Shown: positions 6,477-6,599 of the stretch, one piece after another
Position numbering within the stretch: position 1 is the stretch's first letter
Layout of the letters: the number at the start of each line of letters is the position of its first letter
Assembly: GCA_947624475.1 (NCBI GenBank)
Contig: CANQKK010000046.1
Span: 1-6,599, forward strand
Reading direction: 5' to 3'
Origin: an uncultured Bacilli bacterium
GTDB taxonomy: Bacteria; Bacillota_I; Bacilli_A; RF39; UBA660
DNA: 6,599 bases
Program-made: the position numbers and the translations under genes
Notes under the pieces: generated by a model
What the model was told of the DNA's origin: nothing
Database searches by the model: none
Seen by the model: the letters and a program-made list of their open reading frames with translations, nothing else

Positions 6477-6502
6477 AGTGCTACCCAAAAAAAGGTAGCA
6501 CT
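6477..6502. terminator. Hairpin after the pilin-like gene
   Basis: AGTGCTACC (6477-6485) and GGTAGCACT (6494-6502) form a perfect 9-bp stem with an 8-nt loop of C and seven A. It lies 15 nt after the pilin stop. On the + strand it is followed by ATTAGATAG, so there is no T-tract; on the - strand it is followed by a T-rich stretch (TTATCTATTTTATTT). It probably limits transcription, possibly better for leftward than for rightward transcripts. Confidence 0.6.
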
Positions 6503-6599
6503 ATTAGATAGAGAAGGGTGAAAAGGTTGAAAATAAAAACATAAACTTTGTCCACGACAAAAACCGTCAATGAAGACGTTAAAATAAAGCGAACGTGTG
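6503..6599 (+). other. Right-edge segment with a ribosome-binding-like site but no supportable gene
   Basis: AGAAGGGTG (6512-6520) looks like a ribosome binding site. The possible starts after it are GTG (6518) and TTG (6527), in the same frame, and both meet TAA at 6542-6544 after at most eight codons. Beyond that stop the same frame is open to the window end, with a possible TTG at 6548, but nothing recognisable is encoded. It could be a leader peptide, the start of a gene lying mostly outside, or a broken start. I do not call a gene. Confidence 0.3.

Noticed and set aside
6481..6597. Minus-strand open frame entering from the right edge, with a hydrophobic C-terminal translation
   Set aside because: T-rich DNA gives Phe/Leu/Val-rich translation by chance. 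Its stop lies inside the hairpin and there is no family signal, so it cannot be supported from this window alone.

Overview
The window is strongly AT-rich bacterial DNA with all genes on the + strand. It most likely comes from a low-GC Bacillota or Mollicutes-related lineage, possibly an uncultured gut-type Bacilli; this placement is an inference. The evidence is GGAGG/GGTGA-type ribosome binding sites, a YnbB-type PLP enzyme typical of Gram-positive bacteria, a Gram-positive-like MutS and a small ComGC-like pilin. The five visible genes stop at TAA or TAG, and all four tryptophans I could find are TGG. There is therefore no sign that TGA is recoded.

Layout. (1) 1-722: the 3' nearly complete part of a FabG-like short-chain dehydrogenase (SDR). 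It overlaps by 7 nt the start of (2) 716-1936, a PLP enzyme of the methionine gamma-lyase / YnbB family. The two are translationally coupled and end at an A-tract/T-tract hairpin (1940-1977). (3) 2128-3408: a free-standing protein dominated by nine tandem 34-residue helical repeats, transcribed from its own TTGACA promoter. I cannot assign it to a named family. (4) 3516-6047: complete mutS behind a near-consensus promoter (TTTACA-17-TATAAT). (5) 6096-6461: a short type IV pilin-like protein with a textbook prepilin peptidase site, starting 48 bp after mutS, followed by a strong hairpin (6477-6502). The last ~97 bp hold a ribosome-binding-like sequence but no supportable gene.

How the genes relate. 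Only the SDR/PLP pair looks like a true functional operon, probably for redox and PLP chemistry on a small metabolite; the substrate is unknown. The repeat protein, mutS and the pilin gene look like independent or loosely linked units. mutL is not next to mutS here. The least explained object is the repeat protein: a predicted alpha-solenoid with a cysteine recurring at the same position in five consecutive units, DNA traces of duplication in two-unit blocks, and an acidic then basic tail.
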